The notes beneath the pieces are model-generated. The model was given only the letters and a program-made list of their open reading frames with translations, was not told where the DNA came from and did not search any database. A stretch of 64,000 bases of DNA from positions 372,001 through 436,000 of the forward strand of contig CAVSCD010000010.1 of NCBI GenBank assembly GCA_963726335.1. Reading direction: 5' to 3'. This document shows, one piece after another, positions 45,920 to 55,291 of the stretch. Origin of the DNA: CAVSCD01 sp963726335 (GTDB lineage Bacteria > Acidobacteriota > Aminicenantia > Aminicenantales > UBA8522). How positions within the stretch are numbered: position 1 is the first letter of the stretch; every line of letters begins with the position of its first letter. Both the position numbers and the translations under genes were made by a program.

Positions 45920-46841
45920 CTAGAAGGGCCGCGCGGCTTCTCTCCAAAGAGGCGCCGTCCTCGACGTTAAGGAGGAGAGGCGGCCGTGGCCAAGCGCGGC
46001 TCGTTCGCTTGAGCAGGCCGGAAAGCACCCTGCCGGGCCCCAGCTCGATCACCGCGTCCACCGACTCCTTCTGCAGGACCGTCATTGAAGACTGCCAGAG
46101 CACCGGCCGGCTGACCTGACGTTTCAGGGCCGCCCGCGCGTCTTCGCCCCGGAGGACCGGCCGGGCATCCACGTTGGCGATAACGGGAAAACGGAGATCC
46201 CGGAACTCGACGGCGTCGAGGTCGGCCGCCAGCCTCTCCTCGGCAGGCCTCATGAGAGATGTGTGGAAGGGAGCGCTGACCGGCAGCTTGACCGACCTCG
46301 CCCCCGCCAGGAAACCCAAGGCTTCGTCGACGGCCGCCGCCGCGCCGGCGATAACGATCTGATCGTCGCTGTTCCAGTTGGCGATCTCGACCACTCCGTC
46401 ATGGACCCGCCCGACCGCGGCCCGGACCTCATCGTAGGCGACGCCGAGCACGGCCGCCATCGCCCCCGCGCCGGGGGCTACGGCGTCCTGCATGTAGCGG
46501 CCGCGTTTGTGGACGAGGACCAGCGCGTCCTCGAACTTCAGGCTGCCCGACGCCACCAGGGCCGAATACTCGCCCAAGCTGTGCCCCGCCGCCACGACGG
46601 GCTCCTGCTCGAGCAGTCGGAAGGCGACAAAGCTCATCGTCAAGAGGGCGGGCTGGGTGTACGCGGTCAGCTTCAGCTTCTCCTCCGGGCCGTTGAAACA
46701 GAGCTCGGAGAGCCCGAACCCCAGAGCTTCATCGGCCTTGGAAAACAGCTCTCTGGCGAGTGGATACCGGTCGTGGAGGTCCTTCCCCATGCCGACCTTC
46801 TGCGAACCCTGGCCGGGAAAAACGAAAGCCAATCGACTCAT
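45915..46841 (-). CDS. fabD: Malonyl-CoA:ACP transacylase
   Basis: Loads malonyl groups onto acyl-carrier protein for fatty acid synthesis (308 residues). It starts MSRLAFVFPGQGSQKVGMG after AAGGA. The nucleophile Ser is in AAGHSLGEYSAL, the malonate-binding Arg in HKRGRYMQ, and the catalytic His in SAPFHTSLM. The C-terminus (SLERSRAALLA) ends on a stop supplied by the 184-bp element. It is the last gene of the TamB-Omp85-SurA-like run; other fab genes are not in the window. Confidence 0.93.
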   Translation of the reverse strand: MSRLAFVFPGQGSQKVGMGKDLHDRYPLARELFSKADEALGFGLSELCFNGPEEKLKLTAYTQPALLTMSFVAFRLLEQEPVVAAGHSLGEYSALVASGSLKFEDALVLVHKRGRYMQDAVAPGAGAMAAVLGVAYDEVRAAVGRVHDGVVEIANWNSDDQIVIAGAAAAVDEALGFLAGARSVKLPVSAPFHTSLMRPAEERLAADLDAVEFRDLRFPVIANVDARPVLRGEDARAALKRQVSRPVLWQSSMTVLQKESVDAVIELGPGRVLSGLLKRTSRAWPRPPLLLNVEDGASLERSRAALLA

Positions 46842-46852
46842 CGGCCGTCCTT

Positions 46853-47563
46853 TCACTTGAGATTTTGAAGACATTCTTCGTTAATGCTGATCTCCGCCTG
46901 ATCCCTTAGACCGCGGATCCAATCCGAGATCTGAGCTTCCCTTTTCCGGTCCCTGAGCCGCTCTTCGATTTCCCCCAAGACCTCGCTCATCGGTTTTGGC
47001 TCGAGCCCCGATAAGGCTTGGGCCGGCGCATAATCCCGAGCGTAATAGTCCTCGATCTCCTGGACCGTAACCCCCGGGGGTTGTCCGAACCGGATGGCGA
47101 TCATCCTCTCGTATTGCAGGATGTTTTCCAGGTAAGACGAAATGCCGCTCTCGGTGATGCCGAAGGTATCGGTGAGACGCCGCCATTCGTCCGGCTCGAA
47201 ACGGGATTTCAACGCGGCAAGCCGGGCGGCCACGTCTTCCGGGGAAATGGGAAAGTTCTCCCTCAGGAGCTCGGTGACGACGTGGCGGTCGACGGAGTCC
47301 TGCAAGACTTCCGCGGGAGTCGGCGTCTTGACGCCGGCTGCGGGAGTTTCCCCCAGGCGGAAGGCGCTCAGGATGCGAACGTCGGTCAGGGTGATCGCCC
47401 TGCGGTTCACGTGAGCCACGACGCAATCGACGGCCTGAGGCCCCGAGCAGACCAGGAGGGCGGTCAGGACAGCCACCGCCGCCGCGGTCCGGACGAGGCG
47501 TTTGACCGGCTCGGCCAGCAGGGTTCTCGTCCTAGAAGATATTGCCGATGGTGAAGTAAACAA
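46853..47563 (-). CDS. SurA N-domain-like periplasmic protein
   Basis: A 236-residue exported protein with a hydrophobic leader (AAAVAVLTALLVCSGPQA). After it comes VDCVVAHVNRRAITLTDVRI, the pattern that opens SurA/PpiD chaperones, then a helical region (DRHVVTELLRENFPISPEDV). No parvulin isomerase domain is present, so it would be a chaperone-only form. No ATG fits; a TTG at 47563, 32 nt inside the Omp85 gene, is the only clear start giving the full leader. It lies directly downstream of the Omp85 gene, as expected for an outer-membrane protein folding helper. Confidence 0.7.
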   Translation of the reverse strand: MFTSPSAISSRTRTLLAEPVKRLVRTAAAVAVLTALLVCSGPQAVDCVVAHVNRRAITLTDVRILSAFRLGETPAAGVKTPTPAEVLQDSVDRHVVTELLRENFPISPEDVAARLAALKSRFEPDEWRRLTDTFGITESGISSYLENILQYERMIAIRFGQPPGVTVQEIEDYYARDYAPAQALSGLEPKPMSEVLGEIEERLRDRKREAQISDWIRGLRDQAEISINEECLQNLK

Positions 47564-50342
47564 TGGGTTTTCCCTTTCGCTCCGGGTCGGTCAGGTTCCA
47601 GCCGAGCTCGAGACGGATCGGGCCGAGCGGCGTCCTGTAGCGGACTCCCAGCCCCAGGGCATGTTCGAGATCGGCCAGTTTAAGGTCGCTCCGGTTGGCA
47701 AAGACGTTGCCCACGTCATAAAACAGGGCCCCACCGAGGTTCGGGACCGCGGCCAGCAGCGGGAGAACAGCTTCGAAATTGAAGAGGGCCATCGCCTTCC
47801 CGCCGACCGGATTTCCCGAAACGGGGTCCTTCGGGCCCAGTTCGTCGAATTCCTGGCCCCGGAAAGAGTTGCTGCCGCCGGCGAAGAACCGCTCGTGGAT
47901 CGGCATATTGCCCGTTCCCAAACCCAGGCGGAAGGTGGCCCCGAGCGTCGCGCGCGAGGCGACCGGGAAATAGCGCTGATATTTGAAGGCCCACTTTAGA
48001 AAGTCCGATTCCGTGGTGAAGAGGGGAAAGGCGTACTGCAGGCTCAGGCTCGAGAAGTACCCCCGGGTCGGGTTGAAGCCGTCGTCCCGTTTCTCCCGGA
48101 TTAAGCTCGGTTCGACCGAGGTCGCCGAGTACGGATAGAACTCCCGGTCGATCTCGTTCGGCGGAATATCCAGGTAGTAGAGCGTGGTGCTGGCGTAACG
48201 GAGCGCCGCGAGGAGCGTCAAGTTCCAGAAGATCGGCTTGATCACCGACAGGCTCACGCCCTCCCGCTTATAGCCGAAGCTGGCCCTGTCCTCTTCCTCG
48301 ATCCAGCCGTTGAGATAGGTCGGAACACGGATGCCGAAGAAAAAGTAGGGCTGTTCCCAGCTCACGATCAGCCGCTTCTCGGCCAGGCTGAACTGGGAGA
48401 CCAGGCTCAGGTTCGCGGCGCGCCCGAAGACATTGCTGCGCATGTACTCGGCCGTGCCTCTCGGCCTCAATTGGGCCGAGCCCAGCGAAGACGTCTGGAG
48501 CTCGTTCCGCGTTTCTATGCCGATGCCCAGACCGACGTAATTCCTCTCGCCCTCGCGGAGCCGGATGACCAGGTTTTCGGACCCCGGCATGAGCGGGACC
48601 TCGTCGATCCTGGCCTCGGAGAAGACGCCCAGCTTTTCTAGGCCGGTCCGGCTGGCCGCGATTTTCTCCTGGCGGGCGAGGTCTCCCTCCTTGATCTTCA
48701 GTTCCTTCAGGATCGTCCTGTCTCGGGTAACGAGGTTGCCCGAGATGAACACTCCCTGAACCTTGGTGCCGACCCCCTCCCGGATCAAAAAAGAGACGTC
48801 GAACTCATCCTCGCCGGCCGGCGTGGCCCGAGCCTCGATCCTCGTCCCCCGGATCCCTTGATCGAGATAGTAAGCCTCCAGGATTTGAATGTCCCGCTGG
48901 ATGGACGGGCCGAAATACGGCCCGCCCTCCTTGACGACGACCTGGCCCCGGAGCGTCGGTTCGTCGACGAGCCCGGCGCCGATGAACTCGATTTTCCTGG
49001 TGCGCCGCTGCCGTCCTTCCTCGATGCCGAAGGAGGCGACCGCCGTGCTGTCTCTTTCGTGAAAATGGAGATTGACCGCGACGTCGGTGAACCCCCTGGA
49101 CTGGTACAGCACCTCGATCTCGTACGGCAGCTCGAACACCCGCTTGCCGTCGATGCCTCCGAACACGCGCATGCGCTCGGCCAGCAGTAACTGGCTCTTG
49201 AGCTCGTCGGCCGTCAGATGCTGGTTCCCCTCGAACTGAACCTCCGGTATCCTGTATTTTTTCCCCGGGCTGGCGTTATGGTTGACCCGAATGCCGTCCT
49301 CGAGCTTCTCGATCGAAGAGCGAACCGAGGCGAAGATATAGCCTTTGCCCCTCAGGTCGCCCAGGATCCTGGCTTCTCCCTCCGACATCCCCCACTCCTC
49401 GAAGACGGGAGCTTCCCAGATGGGCTGAAGTAAATTGACAGCGACCTTGGCGCCGCTGATGACAATATCCACCCGTTCGCCTGTATCGATCCTGATCAAC
49501 AGCAAGACCGTGCCTTCCTCCACGAAAAACGACTCGGGGGCGGGCTGGACGTCGGCCCTCGGAAAACCGAGACCGCGGTACTTGTCCCTGATCCGCTGCA
49601 GGTCCTTCTCCATCTTGATCAATGAATAGGGTTGGCCCGCCCGTGTCTTTATCAGTTTCCTGAGGTCCGCGGCGGGCACCTGGGGGCCGCCCTCGAACCG
49701 GATGTCCGAGATGATATATCTCGCCCCGGCGGAGATCTCGAACGTGACATCGACCTGGGGGGCCCGGGCGTCGCGGACGACGGAGGTCCGGATCCTGGGT
49801 TGAAAATAGCCTTCTCGCGCCAGGGCGGCCTTGATCTCTCCCACTCCCTGCCCCAGGCGATCCTCGGAAAAATAGATATCGGTGCGCAGCGACACCAAGG
49901 ATTCCCGGACCCGGCCCGAAAACAAGGGCCTCAGGCCCCGGAAACGCACAGCCCGAATAAGGAGACGGCTGGTCAGCCGGAAGGTCAGCTCAACCTCCTT
50001 GTCACCGCTGCTGAAAACCCTGACATCGGAAAACAGGCCGGTGCCGAAGACCTGCTTCACCGCTTCGCTCACGGCGTAGGGAGAGAAGGCTTCGCCCTGC
50101 TTAAGGGAGATCAGCTTATCCAGTCCGGGATCCGCCGCCCTGTCATCCACCAGCATGGTGATCGCGGCGATCCGTGCCGTGACCGCAGCGTTGGCGATCG
50201 GGGCTTGAAGGCCCAGGCCGGCGGCCAAGGCAAAGAGCCACAGCGCCCGGAAAGCCGCCGTCGGACCGGACCGCCGCCGCTCAGAATCTTCGACGAATCT
50301 TGAAATCAAGGCTGACCCGTCCAAACTCGTTCCTCGTCGCAA
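47532..50342 (-). CDS. Omp85-superfamily outer-membrane protein (BamA/TamA-like) with extended POTRA region
   Basis: Beta-barrel assembly/translocation protein, up to 936 residues. The signal segment is ALWLFALAAGLGLQAPIANA. Several POTRA domains follow (about 55-560; e.g. IRAVRFRGLRPLFSGRV, IPEVQFEGNQHLTADEL, VQGVFISGNLVTRDRTILK), more than the three of TamA. The 16-strand barrel has the lid motif in FFAGGSNSFRGQEFDELG and ends in Phe (YFTIGNIF). Adjacent tamB suggests a TAM-type complex, although BamA function cannot be excluded. The start is uncertain: only TTG codons precede the leader (50342, 50324, 50312) and they overlap the tamB end. Confidence 0.88.
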   Translation of the reverse strand: MRRGTSLDGSALISRFVEDSERRRSGPTAAFRALWLFALAAGLGLQAPIANAAVTARIAAITMLVDDRAADPGLDKLISLKQGEAFSPYAVSEAVKQVFGTGLFSDVRVFSSGDKEVELTFRLTSRLLIRAVRFRGLRPLFSGRVRESLVSLRTDIYFSEDRLGQGVGEIKAALAREGYFQPRIRTSVVRDARAPQVDVTFEISAGARYIISDIRFEGGPQVPAADLRKLIKTRAGQPYSLIKMEKDLQRIRDKYRGLGFPRADVQPAPESFFVEEGTVLLLIRIDTGERVDIVISGAKVAVNLLQPIWEAPVFEEWGMSEGEARILGDLRGKGYIFASVRSSIEKLEDGIRVNHNASPGKKYRIPEVQFEGNQHLTADELKSQLLLAERMRVFGGIDGKRVFELPYEIEVLYQSRGFTDVAVNLHFHERDSTAVASFGIEEGRQRRTRKIEFIGAGLVDEPTLRGQVVVKEGGPYFGPSIQRDIQILEAYYLDQGIRGTRIEARATPAGEDEFDVSFLIREGVGTKVQGVFISGNLVTRDRTILKELKIKEGDLARQEKIAASRTGLEKLGVFSEARIDEVPLMPGSENLVIRLREGERNYVGLGIGIETRNELQTSSLGSAQLRPRGTAEYMRSNVFGRAANLSLVSQFSLAEKRLIVSWEQPYFFFGIRVPTYLNGWIEEEDRASFGYKREGVSLSVIKPIFWNLTLLAALRYASTTLYYLDIPPNEIDREFYPYSATSVEPSLIREKRDDGFNPTRGYFSSLSLQYAFPLFTTESDFLKWAFKYQRYFPVASRATLGATFRLGLGTGNMPIHERFFAGGSNSFRGQEFDELGPKDPVSGNPVGGKAMALFNFEAVLPLLAAVPNLGGALFYDVGNVFANRSDLKLADLEHALGLGVRYRTPLGPIRLELGWNLTDPERKGKPIVYFTIGNIF

Positions 50343-53300
50343 CGAGGGAGAATTCTTTGCTCAAGTCCCACTCGAGCCGGATGATCTCCTCGGTCTGCCG
50401 CATCAGGTTGGTGGAGTAGTAGATGGAGACTTTGGAGGAAATGTCCTTGCCGACCGTCAGCCGAGCCCTCATTTCCGCGGAAGATCCCATCAGGAAGGGA
50501 TCGATGCGGATCCTCTCCACGCTGAGCAGCTTCTCCGCCGTCTTCTGGGCCGGCTCGGTCAACTGAAAGGAGACCAAGGAGGCGCTGCTGAGCTGAGTGC
50601 TCGACTCGGGCCGGTAGGTGCGGCGAAAGGCCTCGCCGAGCGCCAAGAGGGTCAGAACCTCTTCCGAAGGAAGCGGCGGCGACGAGCTGAACTCGGGCCG
50701 GAGCTGGCTGGCGAGGCCGGATAGGGTAACCATAACGCGGTAATCCTTAACATAGGTCTCGGCTTGGGCCTCAATATATGGCTCGGTGGAGGTGAGGCTG
50801 AAGAAGCTCAGCCTGCCGCGCAGGATCTGGAAGGTCCTGTCCTGGAAGGAGGCCTGGCCGGAAATGAGGTCGATCGTCCCGAGGAGAATCGGGTCGAGAA
50901 CATTCCCCGTGACCGTCAGGTCGAACTTTCCCCGGATCCGGCCGACCGCATTTTCCATCAGGGCGTTATCGCTCGCCCGGAGATGGATGCTGAGATTCAT
51001 GTCATCGAAGAAACCCGGCTTTCTTTGGGACTGGGGATAGCGGACCGAGGAGAAGGCGAGCTTTTCATAGACCTCCCGTCTCCACAGGGCGCGGTGGACG
51101 TCGATGTTGCCCTCGAGGACGAACCGGCTCGTGTTCCTGGCCAGGCGGAAGAGGACGTCGGCCGTTGCCAGGGTCCGCTCGAATGGAGAGAGCTGCAGGT
51201 TCTTGCCCTGGAAAGTCAAATCAATGGTCGGCGGGCGGCCTCGTTCCAAAACGACCTCCCCGCCGCCCAAGATTTCTCCGCCGCCCAGTTTCCCCCGGAA
51301 GGACCGGATCGAGGCCCGGTTGTTATTGACGATCACCAGCCCGGAGTAGTCGGTCAGGGCCTGCGCAAAGCGGGGGAAGGGCAAGACCGATCCCTGGATG
51401 TCGATGGCCCCCGAAACCTGCGGGGCGGCCAGGCTGCCCCGCACCTCGACGGTGTAATTCAGGCGGCCCTTGGCGCCCTTCCAGGGAAGGAGGATATCCA
51501 GGTTGCTGAACCCTCCCTTGGCGTCGACCGTCAACCCGTCATCCGCGAAGGGGATCAAGGCGTTGATCGCAACATCGTTGGCCCCGGGCGAGAGGATGCC
51601 CTTGACGCTGAGCCCCACCTTTTCCATGGACAGCCGGAGCTCCAGGTCACCCTCCGCCTCGACCGTCTGGATGGGATCGAGCAGGAGCTTCTCGATCCTG
51701 AACCGGCCGGCGCCGTTCCTTTCCCCGAGCCGACCGCTGCCCTTGACGTCGAAAGACAGCCTTCCCGAAAGCCCTGGGGCGAGGCGATTGAGGTCGATCT
51801 CCTTCGCCGCCATATCGATATCCATGACCTGGCCAAGAGGGTTGAGTTTCCAGGACCCCGAAGCTTTGCCTCCACGATAATCAAACGCCAGTTCGGGAAA
51901 AGCGATGGACTCCCCGTCCCAGATCAACCGGCCGGATACGGATTGGAAACCTTCGTTTTTGAACTTGATCAGCGGCGATGCAAAACCCCCTTCGACACGC
52001 AGGGATCCGCCCCGCGTCGCCACCTTGAATTCGCCGGCCACCTTCCCGGAAAAAGGATAGGGCAGGCTCAGCCCGGGCAGGATCCTGGTCAGCTCGCCCT
52101 CGGACAAGTTGATCGAGACGTCCAGGCGGTCCTCTCCCGAAACAAGGTCAACCTGGCCCTTGATCTCGGGATCGGAGAGCGAGAAATGGCCGTCCACCGC
52201 CCCGCGGCTGATGCGGACCGTTCCGTCGGCGGCGGACAGGTCGAATTTATCGAAACCCGCCGGCGCCAATCGGAAATCGAAGCTCACGTCGGGTCGAGAG
52301 ATGGAGCCGAATATCCGGATCGTGGATTGGCCGCCGCCGCGGATCTCAGGAAGCTTCAAGGGAGCGCCAAGGACCAGGCCGGTGAACTCCCGCCCGTCTT
52401 TGACGTCGGTCACATCTCCCGTGATCGAAACCTCCAGGCCGCGGTCAGTGACGATCTCTCCGTTGACGTCCAGCCGCCCGAAAGCTGTCTCGAGCCGAGG
52501 CAGCTCGAAGGCGATCGTCCGGCCCCTGTCCCAGGTAAAATGACACGGCCCTCGGAGGCCGTACTTGCCGGGTTGAACGCCGGCAAGATCCTGCTCCCGG
52601 AACTCGAAATCGGCCGTCAATCCGAGGTCGGTGACGCTAAAGTCTCCCCAGATCGGCGACCGCACGGGGTAGGGCAGGTTAAAATATGAGAAGATCGGTT
52701 CCAGGTGGTACCCCTGCAGATTCCCTCTCACCTCCCTGTCCACGTAATGGATCCTGATGGCTTCCGCTCCCGTCGTTTTCAGGAGGTTCAGGTTCACGAG
52801 GACCCCCCGGCCCGGGAGGACTTCGACCTGGCCTCTTGCCTTTTCCATCGGGACACTGTTGAGCGCCATGTCTTCGCTCGAGAATTCCGTTCGGAACGAC
52901 AGCGCGCCCCGGTCGCGGGTGAGCGTCCCCTTGCCCTCCAAACGGCCGTCCCAGTTGAAGGGGATCTTGACCAGGCGGGCCACCGCGGCCATCTCGATGC
53001 CGTAGGAGATAGCCAGGGAGCCTGCGAATTCCGGCGCGGCGCTCAGGTCGCCGGCGGCGCGGATGAGTCCCTCCCGGCCGGCGAGGCTCAGCCGTCTCAC
53101 CTTGATCTGCTGCGGTCCGGCCTGAACGATGAGACTGAGCCGGCCTTCCAGCGGCGCGCGGGCGGCATCCATCCAGACGGAGGCGGCGCCGGCCTCGGCG
53201 GTCAGGACATAGGAGTCTCCCAGCGGCTCGACGATCGCCCTCAGGCCCCGCATCGAGAAGCCGACTTTCGGACTGGAGTAGCTGACATCTCCGTCCTTCA

Positions 53301-53688
53301 CCACGGCCCTCGCGAGAGAGAAAGGGAGAACCGGCAAGCTTCGGCTCTTTTTCTTTTTTTCTCCGGCGGGAGGGCCCGGAGAGATCCGGATGACGGGCCT
53401 GGTGACGACGATCACCAAGGGCTTCTCTCTTTTGAAGAGGGACTCCAGAGGAAGCCGGACCTGAACCTCTTCGGCCGAAAACAGCCCGGGAGGGGAGACG
53501 GTGCGGACGTTTTCGAGGATGACCGACGGCGGCAAGATCCGCAGGCGCAAGCTGCTGTACTGGATTATCGAACGGATCTGCTTTTCGACTTGGCGCAGAA
53601 GAAAATTCCGCAGGTAGAGGCCGGCCCCGAGCAGGATCCCGACGAGCGCGGCGAAGGCCACGAGCGACCAGATCCTTTTCCGAGTCAT
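50281..53688 (-). CDS. tamB: TamB/DUF490 translocation and assembly module protein
   Basis: A 1135-residue protein anchored in the inner membrane by one N-terminal helix (LVAFAALVGILLGAGLYL) and spanning the periplasm as a long beta structure. AsmA/TamB-like repeats fill the middle. The C-terminal DUF490 region shows DPILLGTIDLISGQASF, QILRGRLSFFS and the FSSSPPLPSEEVLTLLALGE signature. It may carry phospholipids or help outer-membrane proteins, together with the Omp85 gene that overlaps its 3' end. The frame is intact throughout. Confidence 0.92.
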   Translation of the reverse strand: MTRKRIWSLVAFAALVGILLGAGLYLRNFLLRQVEKQIRSIIQYSSLRLRILPPSVILENVRTVSPPGLFSAEEVQVRLPLESLFKREKPLVIVVTRPVIRISPGPPAGEKKKKSRSLPVLPFSLARAVVKDGDVSYSSPKVGFSMRGLRAIVEPLGDSYVLTAEAGAASVWMDAARAPLEGRLSLIVQAGPQQIKVRRLSLAGREGLIRAAGDLSAAPEFAGSLAISYGIEMAAVARLVKIPFNWDGRLEGKGTLTRDRGALSFRTEFSSEDMALNSVPMEKARGQVEVLPGRGVLVNLNLLKTTGAEAIRIHYVDREVRGNLQGYHLEPIFSYFNLPYPVRSPIWGDFSVTDLGLTADFEFREQDLAGVQPGKYGLRGPCHFTWDRGRTIAFELPRLETAFGRLDVNGEIVTDRGLEVSITGDVTDVKDGREFTGLVLGAPLKLPEIRGGGQSTIRIFGSISRPDVSFDFRLAPAGFDKFDLSAADGTVRISRGAVDGHFSLSDPEIKGQVDLVSGEDRLDVSINLSEGELTRILPGLSLPYPFSGKVAGEFKVATRGGSLRVEGGFASPLIKFKNEGFQSVSGRLIWDGESIAFPELAFDYRGGKASGSWKLNPLGQVMDIDMAAKEIDLNRLAPGLSGRLSFDVKGSGRLGERNGAGRFRIEKLLLDPIQTVEAEGDLELRLSMEKVGLSVKGILSPGANDVAINALIPFADDGLTVDAKGGFSNLDILLPWKGAKGRLNYTVEVRGSLAAPQVSGAIDIQGSVLPFPRFAQALTDYSGLVIVNNNRASIRSFRGKLGGGEILGGGEVVLERGRPPTIDLTFQGKNLQLSPFERTLATADVLFRLARNTSRFVLEGNIDVHRALWRREVYEKLAFSSVRYPQSQRKPGFFDDMNLSIHLRASDNALMENAVGRIRGKFDLTVTGNVLDPILLGTIDLISGQASFQDRTFQILRGRLSFFSLTSTEPYIEAQAETYVKDYRVMVTLSGLASQLRPEFSSSPPLPSEEVLTLLALGEAFRRTYRPESSTQLSSASLVSFQLTEPAQKTAEKLLSVERIRIDPFLMGSSAEMRARLTVGKDISSKVSIYYSTNLMRQTEEIIRLEWDLSKEFSLVATRNEFGRVSLDFKIRRRF

Positions 53689-53848
53689 TGTCTACCGGGA
53701 ACGGACTTTCTCAATCGCCGGCTGAAACGCAAGCCATCCCTGCCTAGCCATATCATGAAGGTATTCTAACACGGCGGCCAGGGCGTTCTTATCCTTGAGG
53801 CCCGCGGGTTTTCTATCGAGGCCCATCGTCCCGACCTTCCGAAACCAG

Positions 53849-54493
53849 CTATTTCTTGACCTTTCCCCAGTCTTTCAGGAATTTTTCCATCCCGATGTCC
53901 GTCAGCGGATGCCTGACGAGCTTGTCGATGACGCCGAACGGGATGGTGGCGATGTCGGCGCCGGCCAGCGCGGCTTGGACGACGTGAAGCGGGTGGCGGA
54001 TGCTGGCCACGATGACCTCGGTCTCGTACCCGTAGTTATCGTAAATCGCCAGGATCTGTTCGACCAGCTCCATCCCTTCCTGGGCGATGTCGTCCAGGCG
54101 ACCGATGAACGGGCTGACGAAGCGGCTCCCGGCCTTGGCCGCCAGCAGCGCCTGGGTGGGGGAGAAAACGAGCGTGGTGTTGACGCTGATACTCTCCTGG
54201 GCAAGCCGGCGCGTCGCCTTCAACCCCTCGAGCCCGATGGGGATCTTGATGACGACGTTCGGCGCCAGCTGCGCCAGCCGGCGCGCTTCGGGGACGAGGT
54301 CCTCCGCCAGCAGCGAAACGCACTCCACGCTGACCGGGCCGGGGCAGACCCGGCAGATCTCCTGGATCAGCTCCTCGAATCGCACGCTCTCTTTGGCGCA
54401 CAGGGACGGGTTGGTGGTCACGCCGTCAAGAAAACCCCAGCCGGCCACCTCCTTGATCTCCGCCAGGTTCGCCGTGTCCAGAAAGAATTTCAT
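53849..54493 (-). CDS. fsa: Fructose-6-phosphate aldolase/transaldolase (small TalB/FSA-type)
   Basis: A 214-residue class I aldolase of the small transaldolase group, acting in the pentose phosphate pathway or on fructose 6-phosphate. It has MKFFLDTANLAEIKE, DGVTTNPSLCAKE, the Schiff-base lysine in NVVIKIPIGLEGLKA, and NTTLVFSPTQALLAAKAG with SPFIGRLDDI. Transaldolase and FSA activities are not separable by eye in this family. The 160 nt between it and tamB show nothing. Confidence 0.9.
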   Translation of the reverse strand: MKFFLDTANLAEIKEVAGWGFLDGVTTNPSLCAKESVRFEELIQEICRVCPGPVSVECVSLLAEDLVPEARRLAQLAPNVVIKIPIGLEGLKATRRLAQESISVNTTLVFSPTQALLAAKAGSRFVSPFIGRLDDIAQEGMELVEQILAIYDNYGYETEVIVASIRHPLHVVQAALAGADIATIPFGVIDKLVRHPLTDIGMEKFLKDWGKVKK

Positions 54494-54526
54494 TCAGGCC
54501 TCCCTTCTCTTGGCGCGGGCCGGACG

Positions 54527-55291
54527 TCAGCCGCCGCGCATCACAGTGTTCGACAGTGTCCCGATACCCTCGATCTGCACGTCCACGCGGTCCCCGGGCT
54601 CCATCGGACCGACGCCCGCCGGCGTGCCGGTGGCGATGATGTCTCCGGGGCAAAGGGTCATGATCCCGGAGATGAATCGGACGAGACGGGGGACCGGGAA
54701 GATCAGGTGCCGGGTGCTGGACGATTGTTTCAGCTTGCCGTTCAGAAAAGTCTTGACGGTCAAGTTCGAGTGTTCCAGGCCGGTGGCGATGCAGGGGCCG
54801 ACCGGCGCGAAAGTGTCAAAGGATTTGGACCGCGTGAACTGGACATCCTTCGACTGGAGGTCCCGGGCGGTCACGTCGTTGATGCATGTGTACCCCAAGA
54901 TGTAGTCCTCGGGCTGATCGGCCTCGCCCAGGTTTCGCGCCGCCTTCCCGATGACGACGGCCAGCTCGCCCTCGAAATCGACCCGTTGCGAGGTTTTCGG
55001 GTAGAGGATGTTCCCGTTCGGACCGATGACGGCGGTCGAGGGCTTGAGGAAGAGGAGCGGCTCCCCGGGCACGGGGTTTCCCAGCTCCCGGCTGTGCTCC
55101 AAGTAGTTCGGTCCCACGCCGACGATCTTCGAGGGCTCCACGGGTGGCAGGATAATGACCTCGCCGATCGGCACGGGCCGCCGGCCGACCTCGAACTCGC
55201 CGAAGATCGACCCCTCGACCGCGTACAGGTCTTTTTCCCTGAGGACGCCGTAAAGGACTTCGCTTTTATGCCGGTATCGATAGATCTTCAA
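54527..55291 (-). CDS. Fumarylacetoacetate hydrolase-family protein
   Basis: A 254-residue FAH-fold enzyme, likely hydrolysing or decarboxylating a 2-oxo acid such as an acylpyruvate. The fold signature VGVGPNYLEHSRELG and the metal-site acidic residues in VDFEGELAVVIGK are seen, with GYTCINDVTARDLQ, SFDTFAPVGP and GTPAGVGPMEPGD following. Its start overlaps the end of the FN3 lipoprotein gene (ATGA). The physiological substrate is unknown. Confidence 0.9.
   Translation of the reverse strand: MKIYRYRHKSEVLYGVLREKDLYAVEGSIFGEFEVGRRPVPIGEVIILPPVEPSKIVGVGPNYLEHSRELGNPVPGEPLLFLKPSTAVIGPNGNILYPKTSQRVDFEGELAVVIGKAARNLGEADQPEDYILGYTCINDVTARDLQSKDVQFTRSKSFDTFAPVGPCIATGLEHSNLTVKTFLNGKLKQSSSTRHLIFPVPRLVRFISGIMTLCPGDIIATGTPAGVGPMEPGDRVDVQIEGIGTLSNTVMRGG

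Noticed and set aside
40277..45923. Composite transposon bounded by the two 184-bp elements
   Set aside because: There is no transposase, the enclosed genes are housekeeping, and only copy 2 has a perfect 4-bp duplication of its own, so the copies look independent.
50764..52689. 641-codon open frame opposite tamB
   Set aside because: Shadow frame without recognisable features; TamB is intact and has its family signature.
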